NCBI GenBank assembly: GCA_043820265.1
Contig: JBDREA010000154.1
Span: 1 to 24,043 of the forward strand
Length of the DNA: 24,043 nt
From: JBDREA01 sp043820265
Lineage (GTDB): Archaea; Altiarchaeota; Altiarchaeia; IMC4; JBDREA01
Reading direction: 5' to 3'
A program made the position numbers and the translations under genes. Shown here one piece after another: positions 7,995 through 15,790 of the stretch. A model generated the notes under the pieces. It searched no databases, was not told the DNA's origin, and saw nothing but the letters and a program-made list of their open reading frames with translations. How positions within the stretch are numbered: the stretch's first letter is position 1; each line of letters opens with the position of its first letter.

Positions 7995-8504
7995 TCATTT
8001 GTTTTCTTTTATTTTTTTTATGATTTCTCGATTGAATGCGGAAAGGTCGTTGTAGTGTCGTGAAGTGATAAGGTTCCCGTCGACTACGACCTCTTCATCA
8101 GAAACTTCTGCACCAGCCATCTTTACATCGTCAAGGATTCCCTTGTAGGAGGTTGCCCTTTTTCCTTTGAGGACGTCGGCTGAGATAAGGACCTGGGGTC
8201 CGTGGCAAATAGCTGCAATCGTTTTATTTCCCCTGTCAAAGGCTTGGACTATCCGTAAAGCATCAGGATCCAGTCTCATCTTTTCAGGTGCTTTTCCTCC
8301 GATGATGATAAGCGTGGAATATTCTTGGTGGTCCACCTCCTTGAATGTTTTGTCGACTTCATAGGTGTATCCGTGTTTCCCGGTTATTTTTTCTTTTTTT
8401 GATGATGCGATATGAACCTCAATGCCTTCCTCCCTTAACCTGTGATAGGGTGAAAATAACTCAGAATCCTCAAATCCGTCTGCTGCAAGAATCAATGCTT
8501 TCAC
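7995..8504 (-). CDS. PfpI/DJ-1 family intracellular hydrolase
   Basis: The protein has 169 residues with a GTG start at 8504, preceded by a G-rich GGGGGGTAGG. Residues match the PfpI family at the same numbering as the Pyrococcus enzymes: nucleophile C100 in AAICHGPQ, H101 beside it, and E74 in GGKAPEKM. The conserved Glu of the DJ-1 elbow is E12 (DGFEDSE). Family members were described as proteases and, for some, as protein deglycases that act on glyoxal-type damage; which applies here is not visible. The stop overlaps the first possible start of the Rieske gene (ATGA at 7995-7998), so the two are likely one transcript. The family call is firm. Confidence 0.93.
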   Translation of the reverse strand: MKALILAADGFEDSELFSPYHRLREEGIEVHIASSKKEKITGKHGYTYEVDKTFKEVDHQEYSTLIIIGGKAPEKMRLDPDALRIVQAFDRGNKTIAAICHGPQVLISADVLKGKRATSYKGILDDVKMAGAEVSDEEVVVDGNLITSRHYNDLSAFNREIIKKIKENK

Positions 8505-8589
8505 TTTTTCCTACCCCCCGAAAAGATACTTCAACGAGTCTATTGATAAATACACCTAATAAAATAGGTAGTATCGTTTCCGATGCTGC

Positions 8590-9036
8590 TTAATCCCGGC
8601 AGGAACTGCCAGGGCCATAGCATGAACCAATATAGTATTTGTAGTGTATGACTACGTCCTCTTTTTCGGGATCGTTTGTGCAGCAGCAGGTGTCGTCTTT
8701 TTGGTCAAAACAGTATCTGCTTCCCGTGCGGTCGTAGACTTCGTAGTTTAGCGTGCATTCGTTTCTGCCTCTCCTGCAGTTTCCGGCTTCATACCCCCTC
8801 AGCTCACAAAAGTTTTCGCAGGATTTGGGGTTGACTGTGGTCGTTGTCAAAGAAGTTGTGGTAGGTAACGTGGTAGGTAACGATGAGGTAGTGGGTACTG
8901 TGGTCTCAGGCAAACTAGAGGTTGAAAAGACAGTCGTCGTCTCTAATGATGTGGTGGGGGTCTCTGGGGTGGATCCACCCAGACACCCACTTAAAAGTAC
9001 CATACCCAAAACCAATAAATTCATTCGAAAGTCCAT
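8590..9036 (-). CDS. Lipoprotein with Thr/Ser stalk and defensin-like Cys domain
   Basis: The protein has 148 residues. The signal peptide ends in a lipobox (LLSGCLGG, Cys18). Residues about 22-68 are a Thr/Ser/Pro stalk. The C-terminal 80 residues hold 12 cysteines. The pattern C73-x3-C77-x3-G81-x3-G85-x-C87, followed by C94, C109 and a CCC at 117-119, has the spacing of a cysteine-stabilised alpha-beta (CS-alpha-beta) fold as in insect drosomycin-type defensins. Two further Cys (139, 146) lie in a tail. GGGTG lies upstream of ATG 9036; a second ATG at 9024 is possible. The gene lies 68 bp after pabC. Similarity is to a spacing pattern only; a toxin role is not implied. Confidence 0.75.
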   Translation of the reverse strand: MDFRMNLLVLGMVLLSGCLGGSTPETPTTSLETTTVFSTSSLPETTVPTTSSLPTTLPTTTSLTTTTVNPKSCENFCELRGYEAGNCRRGRNECTLNYEVYDRTGSRYCFDQKDDTCCCTNDPEKEDVVIHYKYYIGSCYGPGSSCRD

Positions 9037-9104
9037 GCCCGCAATACTTACACCCTAAAAGGAAAAAAACTCAGCAGTTTCCCAAAGGAAACCGATTAAC
9101 TGAC

Positions 9105-9965
9105 CTAAACACCTAGTTCCTTTATGATAAGCTTTCTGAAACCGGATTGTAGGTCACGCGTAATTTTACCAGGAGATCCTGAACCGATGGATTTTGTATC
9201 TACTCTAACAACTGGAATCAACTCAGATACGCTGTTTGTTGAAAATACTTCATCTGCCATCAAGACATCTTTCTCACTAACTGATCCCTCATTAAGGGGG
9301 ATACACCGTTCATTTGCTATCTCAATAACTGCCCCCCTCGTAATCCCCTCGACTATCCCCTGGTCTTTGGATGGAGTAAATAACTTCCCCTGGCTAACGA
9401 TGAAAAGGTTAGAAGTTGTTGCCTCACACACTGATCCTTTCTCGTTAAGGATCAATGCGTCATCAAAGCCTTCTTCGACAGCCATCCTTTTCGCCATCAT
9501 CAAAGGTAAATAGTTACCAGACTTGATTCTACCAAGAGGGGACTGAGAATCTCTACGCCAGGTTTTTTCTATCCGGACCTTTATCCCTTCATCGCATTTT
9601 TTCCCAATATCCGGACTCAGCGGATGAATCGTAACAACCAGGTTATTCTTTTGGCCTTTAGGAAAAGTGAGACGAGGTGGGGAACCATAAGTTAAGGTGA
9701 GCCGGATAATCCCGTCTTTAAGGTCATTTTCGGATAGGAGACTATTGAAGATAGTTTCTACTTGGTCTAAGGAAGGGATGTCTTTCAATCCCAGAAGATC
9801 AACCCCTGCTTGCAATCGAGCTAGGTGTTCATCCAATCGAAAAAACTTCCCATCATACGATCTTACGGTCTCAAAGACACTGTACCCATAAAGGAAACCA
9901 TAATCATTCGGCGAAATGCAAACATCATCTTCGTCAACCAGTTCCTCATTCACCCAACACTTCAT
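9105..9965 (-). CDS. pabC: Aminodeoxychorismate lyase (fold-type IV PLP enzyme)
   Basis: PabC releases pyruvate from 4-amino-4-deoxychorismate to give p-aminobenzoate, precursor of folate or tetrahydromethanopterin. The protein has 286 residues and the layout of the branched-chain aminotransferase/PabC family: DYGFLYGYSVFETVR near 21-35, the PLP lysine in GRIKSGNYLP (about K148), a Glu in VCEATTSNLF (about 179-188) and GITRG (about 207-211). ATG 9965 overlaps the stop of pabB as ATGA and has AAGGA just upstream; the frame extends to a GTG at 9977, which is less likely. Fold-type IV members are hard to tell apart (branched-chain or D-amino-acid transaminase), but direct coupling to pabB makes PabC by far the best reading. 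Confidence 0.88.
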   Translation of the reverse strand: MKCWVNEELVDEDDVCISPNDYGFLYGYSVFETVRSYDGKFFRLDEHLARLQAGVDLLGLKDIPSLDQVETIFNSLLSENDLKDGIIRLTLTYGSPPRLTFPKGQKNNLVVTIHPLSPDIGKKCDEGIKVRIEKTWRRDSQSPLGRIKSGNYLPLMMAKRMAVEEGFDDALILNEKGSVCEATTSNLFIVSQGKLFTPSKDQGIVEGITRGAVIEIANERCIPLNEGSVSEKDVLMADEVFSTNSVSELIPVVRVDTKSIGSGSPGKITRDLQSGFRKLIIKELGV

Positions 9966-11317
9966 ATTTCCTTGCACCTCAACGACTCGGCCAATGCTTC
10001 CCCCTTATCCCAGGTCTCCTGATACTCCGATTCTGGGTCGCTGTCAATTACTATCCCTCCCCCGACCTGAAAATATGCGCTACCTTCTTTTACAACCATT
10101 GTGCGGATGGCAATATTTAAGTCGATTCGTCCGTCAAAACCCACATATCCAATTGAGCCAGTGTAAACTCCCCGCTTGGTTGGTTCAAGCTCCTCTATTA
10201 TCTCCATGCTCCTCACCTTAGGTGCGCCAGTAATACTTCCCCCAGGGAAGGTGGCCTTCAGAATGTCTGTTTCAGAGATATCTCTTCGAAGACGCCCCTC
10301 GACCGTCGAAACAAGGTGATGGACCGTCGCATAGGATTCAAGGGCTGCGTATTCAGAGACTTTGACTGATCCGAATTCGCAGACTCTGCCAAGATCATTT
10401 CTTTCGAGATCGACTATCATAAGGTGTTCTGCATGGTCTTTTTGGCTGTCTGTTAATTCAGATTTCAAAAGTTCATCCTCTTTTTCGCCTCTTCCTCTAG
10501 GCCTAGTGCCCTTTATTGGCCTGGTTTCGATTTGATCTCCGATCCTTCTAAGAAACCTTTCAGGTGAAGAAGAGAGGACATGGAAATCTCCGCAGTTTAG
10601 AAACACAGAAAACGACGCAGGATTCAAGTTCCTCAACCGATGATAAAGACCGTATGGGTCACCTTTAAATTTTGTCTGCAACCGATGAGAGATGTTTGCC
10701 TGATAGATGTCGCCTTTCCGGATGTAATCTCTGACTTTCTCGATGGCCCCTATGTATTCTTCTTTCGAGAAGTTGGACTTAAGGTTCGGTGAGGTCGAAA
10801 ACCACCCAAATTCTGTTTCTTGAGAAATCAGCTCCAACATCGTTTTCCTTCCCGACTCATCCCCCCAAGGTGCAGAGTACAAAAACAATTCCCCTGTTTT
10901 ATGTTCGAAGATGAAGACGTGGTCGTGAAAGCTGAAATAGATGTCTGGGATGCTAAGATCGTCTCGTGTTTCGTCTGCTGAATCAGGATAAAGGATATTT
11001 TTCAGATCGTATGAGAAAAAACCCACCCCACCCGCCAAAAAAGGGAATCTTTCGTGAGGTAGAAGCCGGTGTTCACTTAGAAGCCTTTGGAAGGCTTCAA
11101 AAGGACTATCCCCAATTGGCTCCTCATTCAAAGTTACTTCCTCTCCCTTACTTACAAACTTCTTTGAGGGTTTGCCGCCGAAAAAGGAGTATCTTCCAAG
11201 ACGACCCCCAGGTAGACTACTATCCAGAAAAAAACTCCCCTCAATAGAAGACATTGGCGTAAAAAGCTGAGCGGGTCCTCTGCCCCCCACATCAAGTTTC
11301 TCGAATCGTCCTTCCAT
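9962..11317 (-). CDS. pabB: Aminodeoxychorismate synthase component I
   Basis: PabB aminates chorismate to 4-amino-4-deoxychorismate. The protein has 451 residues of the anthranilate/isochorismate synthase fold: N-terminal domain to about 170, then the chorismate-binding domain. The deciding motif is PIKGTRPRG (267-275) with Lys269, the nucleophile typical of PabB, where anthranilate synthase has Ala. FPGGSITGAPK at 357-367 also favours PabB over TrpE. GDIYQANIS (202-210), IVDLERNDLGRV (301-312), and GSIGYVG (387-393) are further family motifs. It is coupled to pabC by a 4-base overlap. No glutaminase subunit (pabA/trpG) is in the window, so it either lies elsewhere or free ammonia is used. 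Confidence 0.93.
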   Translation of the reverse strand: MEGRFEKLDVGGRGPAQLFTPMSSIEGSFFLDSSLPGGRLGRYSFFGGKPSKKFVSKGEEVTLNEEPIGDSPFEAFQRLLSEHRLLPHERFPFLAGGVGFFSYDLKNILYPDSADETRDDLSIPDIYFSFHDHVFIFEHKTGELFLYSAPWGDESGRKTMLELISQETEFGWFSTSPNLKSNFSKEEYIGAIEKVRDYIRKGDIYQANISHRLQTKFKGDPYGLYHRLRNLNPASFSVFLNCGDFHVLSSSPERFLRRIGDQIETRPIKGTRPRGRGEKEDELLKSELTDSQKDHAEHLMIVDLERNDLGRVCEFGSVKVSEYAALESYATVHHLVSTVEGRLRRDISETDILKATFPGGSITGAPKVRSMEIIEELEPTKRGVYTGSIGYVGFDGRIDLNIAIRTMVVKEGSAYFQVGGGIVIDSDPESEYQETWDKGEALAESLRCKEI

Positions 11318-11326
11318 CTTCCAACA

Positions 11327-12067
11327 CTATTTAATTGGGATGCCGTACTTGGGGCTGAAGGCGTCAATCGGGCAGGTTAGGATTGTAGCCAAATCCAAAC
11401 ATTTGTTTCTGATGACTTCGTCAACAATCCTGTAGCAGTTCGAGGACGCCAGAGTATTCTCTTTGACGTAGTCGATGTAGCAGGAATCCCTGAGAGATTG
11501 CGTCTGTACTTTAGCGCAAAGTTCGGGTGTTGAAGTCTTCAACGCCAAATCTTTCACGCACCAATCCCTTCCGAACTGGTTCTCGAAGCTTTCGCAGACC
11601 TCCGCGCTTTTAGCAGTCTTTGCAAGGCACCTCTCCTTCGAAGAAGTAGATGAAATTTCCCTGCAGCTTTCCTGGTCATTAAAGGTTATTGCATACGAAT
11701 AAAAACACCCATCCCGGTAGGTAGAATTCTCGATGCGATCGCAGACAGACCTATTCTCATATTCCAATGCAATCTCGCGCAGGCACTCCGAGATGCCAAG
11801 TTCATTTGGAGCAACAACACAGATTCTCCAATCATTAAGATCCACAGCCTTCTGCTTTAGACAATCGCTTTTCATAAAGGGATCATTGATAATGCCGCAA
11901 TCGTTCAACCCAGGATATTGCCCTTCCAATTCCTCAAGATTCACCGCAGAGTTTTCAACTGGTTTTTTTCCGATACAGGCCGAAACTAACACCAATGATA
12001 TTACGACAACCACAGCCCAACCGATTTTGCTTTTAGCGTCCACTTTTGATACCAAATTGATTGACAT
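11327..12067 (-). CDS. Lipoprotein made of cysteine-pair repeats
   Basis: The protein has 246 residues from ATG 12067; the frame runs on to a TTG at 12151 but would then carry an unlikely N-terminus. The signal peptide ends in VLVSAC (Cys31 lipidated). The mature part is helical with about fifteen cysteines in pairs 10-12 residues apart, one pair per 25-30 residues, of the form C-x(10,12)-C ('CDRIENSTYRDGC', 'CESFENQFGRDWC', 'CAKVQTQSLRDSC'). This looks like tandem two-helix units, each closed by one disulfide. Function is unknown. It ends 9 bp before pabB, so it may share its transcript without a functional link. No ribosome binding site is seen. Confidence 0.75.
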   Translation of the reverse strand: MSINLVSKVDAKSKIGWAVVVVISLVLVSACIGKKPVENSAVNLEELEGQYPGLNDCGIINDPFMKSDCLKQKAVDLNDWRICVVAPNELGISECLREIALEYENRSVCDRIENSTYRDGCFYSYAITFNDQESCREISSTSSKERCLAKTAKSAEVCESFENQFGRDWCVKDLALKTSTPELCAKVQTQSLRDSCYIDYVKENTLASSNCYRIVDEVIRNKCLDLATILTCPIDAFSPKYGIPIK

Positions 12068-12205
12068 AACAGAATAAAAAAACAAAAAAAGTAGATTCGA
12101 CGACAAAACTCCCAAAAAAGAAAAGTTGGAGAGGAGGTAATTTCCCCTCAATCATCCGCAAAAACAAAATTTAAATTTATTTGACCCGAACGATCTTTCC
12201 AAGTA

Positions 12206-12562
12206 TTATCCTCCGCAGCCGCATGATCCTCCGGTTTTGGCGCCGCATGTGGGGCTTCCGCAGTTTCCACCGCAACTAGCGCTTGAGGGAGGGGCTCCTG
12301 CGTCAACTTGTCTGGGTTGGGCTTCTTGTGGTTCAGCGGTCTTCGGAATCTCAGGTTGGTTTTCCTGGATTTCCCCGATCACTGGAGCCGACTCTTGTAC
12401 GGCCTCGACTTCAAAGCTTTGGGTTCCCAGGTTTGGTGCTGGGTTTCCGCTTTGAATGGAACCCAGATAGTACCCGATTGCAGCCACAGATAATAAAAGG
12501 ATTGCGGCAAATATCCTCAGGTCTTTCTTGTTCAACTGAATGTAGGTTTCTTGTCTTTTCAT
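12206..12562 (-). CDS. Membrane-anchored protein with Cys/Gly-rich tail
   Basis: The protein has 118 residues. One membrane span (about 16-35) follows a basic N-terminus, so the rest lies outside. Residues 37-95 are a Pro/Glu/Gln-rich linker. The last 22 residues contain five cysteines in a glycine context (C97, C101, C106, C114, C116), ending GGSCGCGG. This resembles a metal-binding or thiol tail rather than a folded domain. It starts 26 bp after the ABC permease and is probably the last gene of that operon. Its place suggests a docking or metal-handing partner of the transporter; this is inference. Confidence 0.7.
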   Translation of the reverse strand: MKRQETYIQLNKKDLRIFAAILLLSVAAIGYYLGSIQSGNPAPNLGTQSFEVEAVQESAPVIGEIQENQPEIPKTAEPQEAQPRQVDAGAPPSSASCGGNCGSPTCGAKTGGSCGCGG

Positions 12563-12588
12563 TTTTTCTTGTTTTTTTCCTCCTTTTT

Positions 12589-13821
12589 TTATATGAATCT
12601 CAGGGCTTCTGAGGGGTCTATTTTTGTGGCTTTGAATGCGGGATACAATGTGGCTGCAACGCCCATTAGAACGGAAAGGGCGATTGCTCCCCCCGCCAGA
12701 TAATAATCCAATGCAATGGCAACCTCTGACCCGCTTATGGTCTCTCCAGCTAGGAAGGCTATGCTTACGCCGATGATGTAGCCCATAACTCCAGCGATGA
12801 AACTTAGGACTACGGCTTCGGTTACAATAATACGAGCTATGTGCATCCTTCTGAAGCCTATGGCTCTGAATATGCCGATTTCCCTTGTCCTTTCGTTGAC
12901 TGAACTCATCATTGTCGTGAAGACTATGAGGGAGCCGATGACAAGTATTACGACTGCGACTGCAAGGCCAAAGCTTTGAAGCTGCTTTATCGTCTGCATC
13001 CTAGATTCAACCACCTGCTTGATGGGGGTGGCTTTTCCTTCTGGTACCGCCTCGTTAATCTGACGAGCCATCTCTTCTACGGGGCATCCCGCACAGAGTG
13101 CAGCAACTTCGACAAGAGTTATCTTACCCTCCTTCCCTAAGAGTTTCTGGGCTGTAGAAAGGCTCATGAAGATGATTGAATCGTCTTGGGATCCTGTTTC
13201 TATTAGCACCCCCTTGACGAAGTATTCTTCTTCACCTAGGGTAATCTTGTCGCTCGCTTTTTTTCCTATTTTTTCGGCTACCGATGAGCCGATGATTATG
13301 TCTTTCTCATCCAAGTTCTCGATTTCAGTCACAGTGGTTAGTTTCGTAGGGTCAATGGGGCTCGGCTTATCCACTCTTACGAGCTTAATCTCGCTATCTG
13401 GTGTGAATTTCCACCACTTTTTCAGTTTTATTTCTGAGGATAGGTCGGCTCCAACAACCAGCACCCTCTGACCTTCGACATCGGCTGCCCCAAGAAGTTT
13501 CGCTGAAACTGTCGCAAGGTTTTCCTTGTTTTTTATGTTCCAGATATTTTCTAATTCTTTTTCATGTATCTCCTGTACGTCGTATTGAGCCCCTGGAATC
13601 GACACTCCACCATAAGACATCGAAAGCGTGTTTGTCTTGGGCTGGATCATGATATTTGCGCCGAATTCGTCGAGTTTCTTCTGGACGTCCTCCTGCATTG
13701 CACTGGTTATCGTCACCAATGTCACAATAGTCGCTATTCCAATAATCATCCCCACCACAAGGTAGGCCATCTTGGATTTTCTCCTTTTCAGGTTGTCGAA
13801 TGCAATGTCGGTTAGCTTCAT
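12589..13821 (-). CDS. MacB/FtsX-type ABC transporter permease
   Basis: The protein has 410 residues with the standard MacB topology: one span at about 18-40, a large outer domain (41-283), then spans at about 284-306, 331-358 and 374-394. The coupling helix region NERTREIGIFRAIGFRR (309-325) and the C-terminal PAFKATKIDPSEALR are classic for MacB_PCD-FtsX permeases. An unusual feature is CAGC at 243-246 (C243, C246) in the outer domain, a CxxC not generally part of the family and suggestive of a redox or metal site. It starts 1 bp after the ATPase stop. MacB-type transporters move or pull on substrates outside the membrane; with its neighbours a metal or thiol-related role is more likely than macrolide export. 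Confidence 0.9.
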   Translation of the reverse strand: MKLTDIAFDNLKRRKSKMAYLVVGMIIGIATIVTLVTITSAMQEDVQKKLDEFGANIMIQPKTNTLSMSYGGVSIPGAQYDVQEIHEKELENIWNIKNKENLATVSAKLLGAADVEGQRVLVVGADLSSEIKLKKWWKFTPDSEIKLVRVDKPSPIDPTKLTTVTEIENLDEKDIIIGSSVAEKIGKKASDKITLGEEEYFVKGVLIETGSQDDSIIFMSLSTAQKLLGKEGKITLVEVAALCAGCPVEEMARQINEAVPEGKATPIKQVVESRMQTIKQLQSFGLAVAVVILVIGSLIVFTTMMSSVNERTREIGIFRAIGFRRMHIARIIVTEAVVLSFIAGVMGYIIGVSIAFLAGETISGSEVAIALDYYLAGGAIALSVLMGVAATLYPAFKATKIDPSEALRFI

Positions 13822-13822
13822 C

Positions 13823-14491
13823 TTATCCCTCGATCCTTCCGTCTTTCAACTCAATGATTCTGTCTGCCATTTCTGCAGTCTTTCTATCGTGGGTGACCAT
13901 GATGACGGTCTTTCCCTCCTTGTTTATCGCCTTAAGGAGAGCCATCACTCCTTGGGCGTTCTTTGAGTCCAGATTTCCGGTGGGCTCGTCTGTGAGGATT
14001 ATTGGAGGTTCATTTACGAGCGCCCGTGCAACAGCCACTCTCTGGGCCTCTCCACCCGAAAGCTGGCTTGGAAGCCTGTCGAATTTTCCGTGGAGTTCAA
14101 CCTTTCCAAGCACTTCTTGGGCTTTCGCCTTTTGCTCCTTTGAGGAGATCTTAGTGATGGCGTGTGGAAGCATAACGTTTTCCAATGCAGTCAGATAGGG
14201 GATCAACTGGAAGGCCTGGAATACGAATCCAATGTATTCGCTTCGAAAATCAGCCTGCCTTTCCAGTGGAAGCTTGTAGACGTCTATACCGTCAATGGTT
14301 ACCTTTCCAGATGAAGGTGTGTTGAGTACTCCAAGCATCGTCAGGAGAGTAGACTTCCCCGAACCACTTGGACCCATGATGGCAACGAATTCCCCATCCC
14401 TGATTGACAGGTCTGCACCCTTTAGCGCATCCACCCGGGCCTCACCGACGTAATATGCCTTTGAGACATTCTCAAATGTTATCAACTGCAT
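13823..14491 (-). CDS. ABC transporter ATP-binding protein (MacB/LolD type)
   Basis: The protein has 222 residues and all motifs: Walker A GPSGSGKST at 40-48, Q-loop in FVFQAFQL (about Q92), signature LSGGE at 144-148, Walker B with catalytic Glu IILTDEPTGNLD at 164-175, and the switch His201 in MVTHD. The 'TDEPTGNLD' form is typical of the LolD/MacB/FtsE branch, which pairs with the FtsX-like permease that follows after 1 bp. The preceding DUF2318 gene ends 3 bp upstream. This tight packing implies coupled translation and an assembled complex. Confidence 0.96.
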   Translation of the reverse strand: MQLITFENVSKAYYVGEARVDALKGADLSIRDGEFVAIMGPSGSGKSTLLTMLGVLNTPSSGKVTIDGIDVYKLPLERQADFRSEYIGFVFQAFQLIPYLTALENVMLPHAITKISSKEQKAKAQEVLGKVELHGKFDRLPSQLSGGEAQRVAVARALVNEPPIILTDEPTGNLDSKNAQGVMALLKAINKEGKTVIMVTHDRKTAEMADRIIELKDGRIEG

Positions 14492-14494
14492 TTT

Positions 14495-15106
14495 CTAGAA
14501 GTACCCTACGCCCCCCTCAATGTCTGATTTCTCGATCACAAGATAAGCATCGCCTGGTGGGTTTGCTAGGGCTATCGTTTCATAGGCATTGTTTTCTACG
14601 TGGCGGTCTAGAGGTGCTGGATTGCATCCACCCTTTATCTCGTTTATCTTGTCTGAGGCAAACCTTTGTCCGCAGTTATTGCAGACCATAAAGTCGCCCT
14701 CCTGCCTGTATCCTTTTCCTTCTCTAAAGCAGACGTCGCAGGCGTCAAATGCAGCCCTTATGATTCCGTCCTTGGACTTTAAAACAAAGAACCTAATGGT
14801 CTTTCCCGTGCTTGAGGGATACTCGTAGAAATGGGCTATTCCGTCATTGATCTTTGATATCGGTATATAGAAGCTCTCCGGGTCAGCTTGATTTCCAGTC
14901 CCGGCCGAAGAGCCTCCTTCGGAGCTGGCCACGAGCTGCAGGTTCGTGATGTCTTCGGCTTTTGTTTGGCTTCCCGAACCAAAAATCATGAAAACCGCAG
15001 CTAAGACGATCAAAACCCCGATTATGTGCGTACCCGATATCTTTAATCCCTGTGTTCTTTGTCTTTCTTCGAATTTTTCCTTCTTCTTGCTTCTATTTTT
15101 TTCCAT
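14495..15106 (-). CDS. DUF2318 membrane-anchored Fe-S protein
   Basis: The protein has 203 residues. The start is at ATG 15106, which has GAGG eight bases upstream and overlaps the DsbA-like gene by 14 bp; a TTG at 15130 would lengthen it by 8. A basic N-terminus and one span (about 25-42) place the rest outside. The DUF2318 core is clear: CDVC (C123, C126), MVCNNCGQRF (C142, C145) and GGCNPAPL (C161). These cysteines are thought to hold a cofactor in this family, annotated as Fe-S membrane protein. In bacteria DUF2318 proteins (Cj1660, FetA) sit with MacB-like permeases, an ATPase and thioredoxin-like proteins in iron-uptake loci, the same neighbours as here. Confidence 0.9.
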   Translation of the reverse strand: MEKNRSKKKEKFEERQRTQGLKISGTHIIGVLIVLAAVFMIFGSGSQTKAEDITNLQLVASSEGGSSAGTGNQADPESFYIPISKINDGIAHFYEYPSSTGKTIRFFVLKSKDGIIRAAFDACDVCFREGKGYRQEGDFMVCNNCGQRFASDKINEIKGGCNPAPLDRHVENNAYETIALANPPGDAYLVIEKSDIEGGVGYF

Positions 15107-15752
15107 TTTGTTTTTCCTCTTTTGATTCAATGAATAAGTCGATTATTTGAGCGAAATTCTTGTATGGTTGGGCCCCGACGACCATCTGGCCTGCGACGAA
15201 GAAGGTCGGTGTCGATTGGACTCCAAGTTCCAATCCTTCGTTCAGCTGGCTTTCCACCAATCCTCTGGTCTCCCCTGAATCCAGGCATTCGTCGAACCTT
15301 GCCGCATCAAGATTCAAGTCTCGTGCGTACTGCTTTAGGCTGGCCTGATCAATCCTTCCCTGGTTTAGAAACAGTGTGTCGTGGTAGGACCAAAACCTTC
15401 CCTGGATCCGAGCGCATTCCGATGCTTCGGCGGCTTTCTGAGCGTATTTATGAAAGCTGAGTGGGAAATGCCTGTAGATGACTTTTATCTCGGGGCCGTA
15501 GTTTTCCTTTAGTTGATGGACTGTTTCTGAGGCAGTTGCACAGTAGGGGCATTGGAAGTCGCTGAACTCCACAACCTCGACCGCGGCTTTATCGGCTTCT
15601 CCTTCAATCTGGTCGTCAGTCTGTTCCTTGGTTGGAGCTGGCCGATATTCCCTGCTTGAGACATCCCATCCCATGAACGCGGATGTCTGCTGGAAAATAC
15701 CCCATAGTAGAAGGGCCACAATTACCGCAAACGCGGCTATTTTCATATTCAT
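15093..15752 (-). CDS. DsbA/thioredoxin-fold extracytoplasmic oxidoreductase
   Basis: The protein has 219 residues. The N-terminal hydrophobic segment (about 4-20) is a signal anchor. The thioredoxin-fold domain shows FSDFQCPYC with the active site C68-P-Y-C71, an inserted helical domain (about 100-170) and the cis-Pro loop QSTPTFFV (T181-P182). This is the DsbA/BdbD (thioredoxin_4) type that forms or rearranges disulfides outside the cytoplasm. Two further Cys (113, 156) lie in the helical part. It overlaps the DUF2318 start, so the pair is co-translated. Start at ATG 15752 or 15746; no clear binding site is seen. The gene follows a perfect palindrome (15791-15806). Confidence 0.9.
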   Translation of the reverse strand: MNMKIAAFAVIVALLLWGIFQQTSAFMGWDVSSREYRPAPTKEQTDDQIEGEADKAAVEVVEFSDFQCPYCATASETVHQLKENYGPEIKVIYRHFPLSFHKYAQKAAEASECARIQGRFWSYHDTLFLNQGRIDQASLKQYARDLNLDAARFDECLDSGETRGLVESQLNEGLELGVQSTPTFFVAGQMVVGAQPYKNFAQIIDLFIESKEEKQNGKK

Positions 15753-15764
15753 TAAGAAGTACTT

Positions 15765-15777
15765 GGCTGAAACAGCC
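15765..15777. promoter_or_regulatory. Second inverted repeat ahead of the DsbA-like operon
   Basis: GGCTG-AAA-CAGCC is a perfect 5-bp-arm inverted repeat between the 16-bp palindrome and the ATG at 15752. It shares the core TGAAAC with that palindrome and may be a second site for the same protein or a small leader hairpin. Confidence 0.3.
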
Positions 15778-15790
15778 TAAGGGTTTTTGG

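Noticed and set aside
9962..11317. Anthranilate synthase (trpE) for the chorismate enzyme
   Set aside because: PIKGTR with Lys instead of PIAGTR, FPGGSITGAPK, and coupling to pabC indicate PabB.
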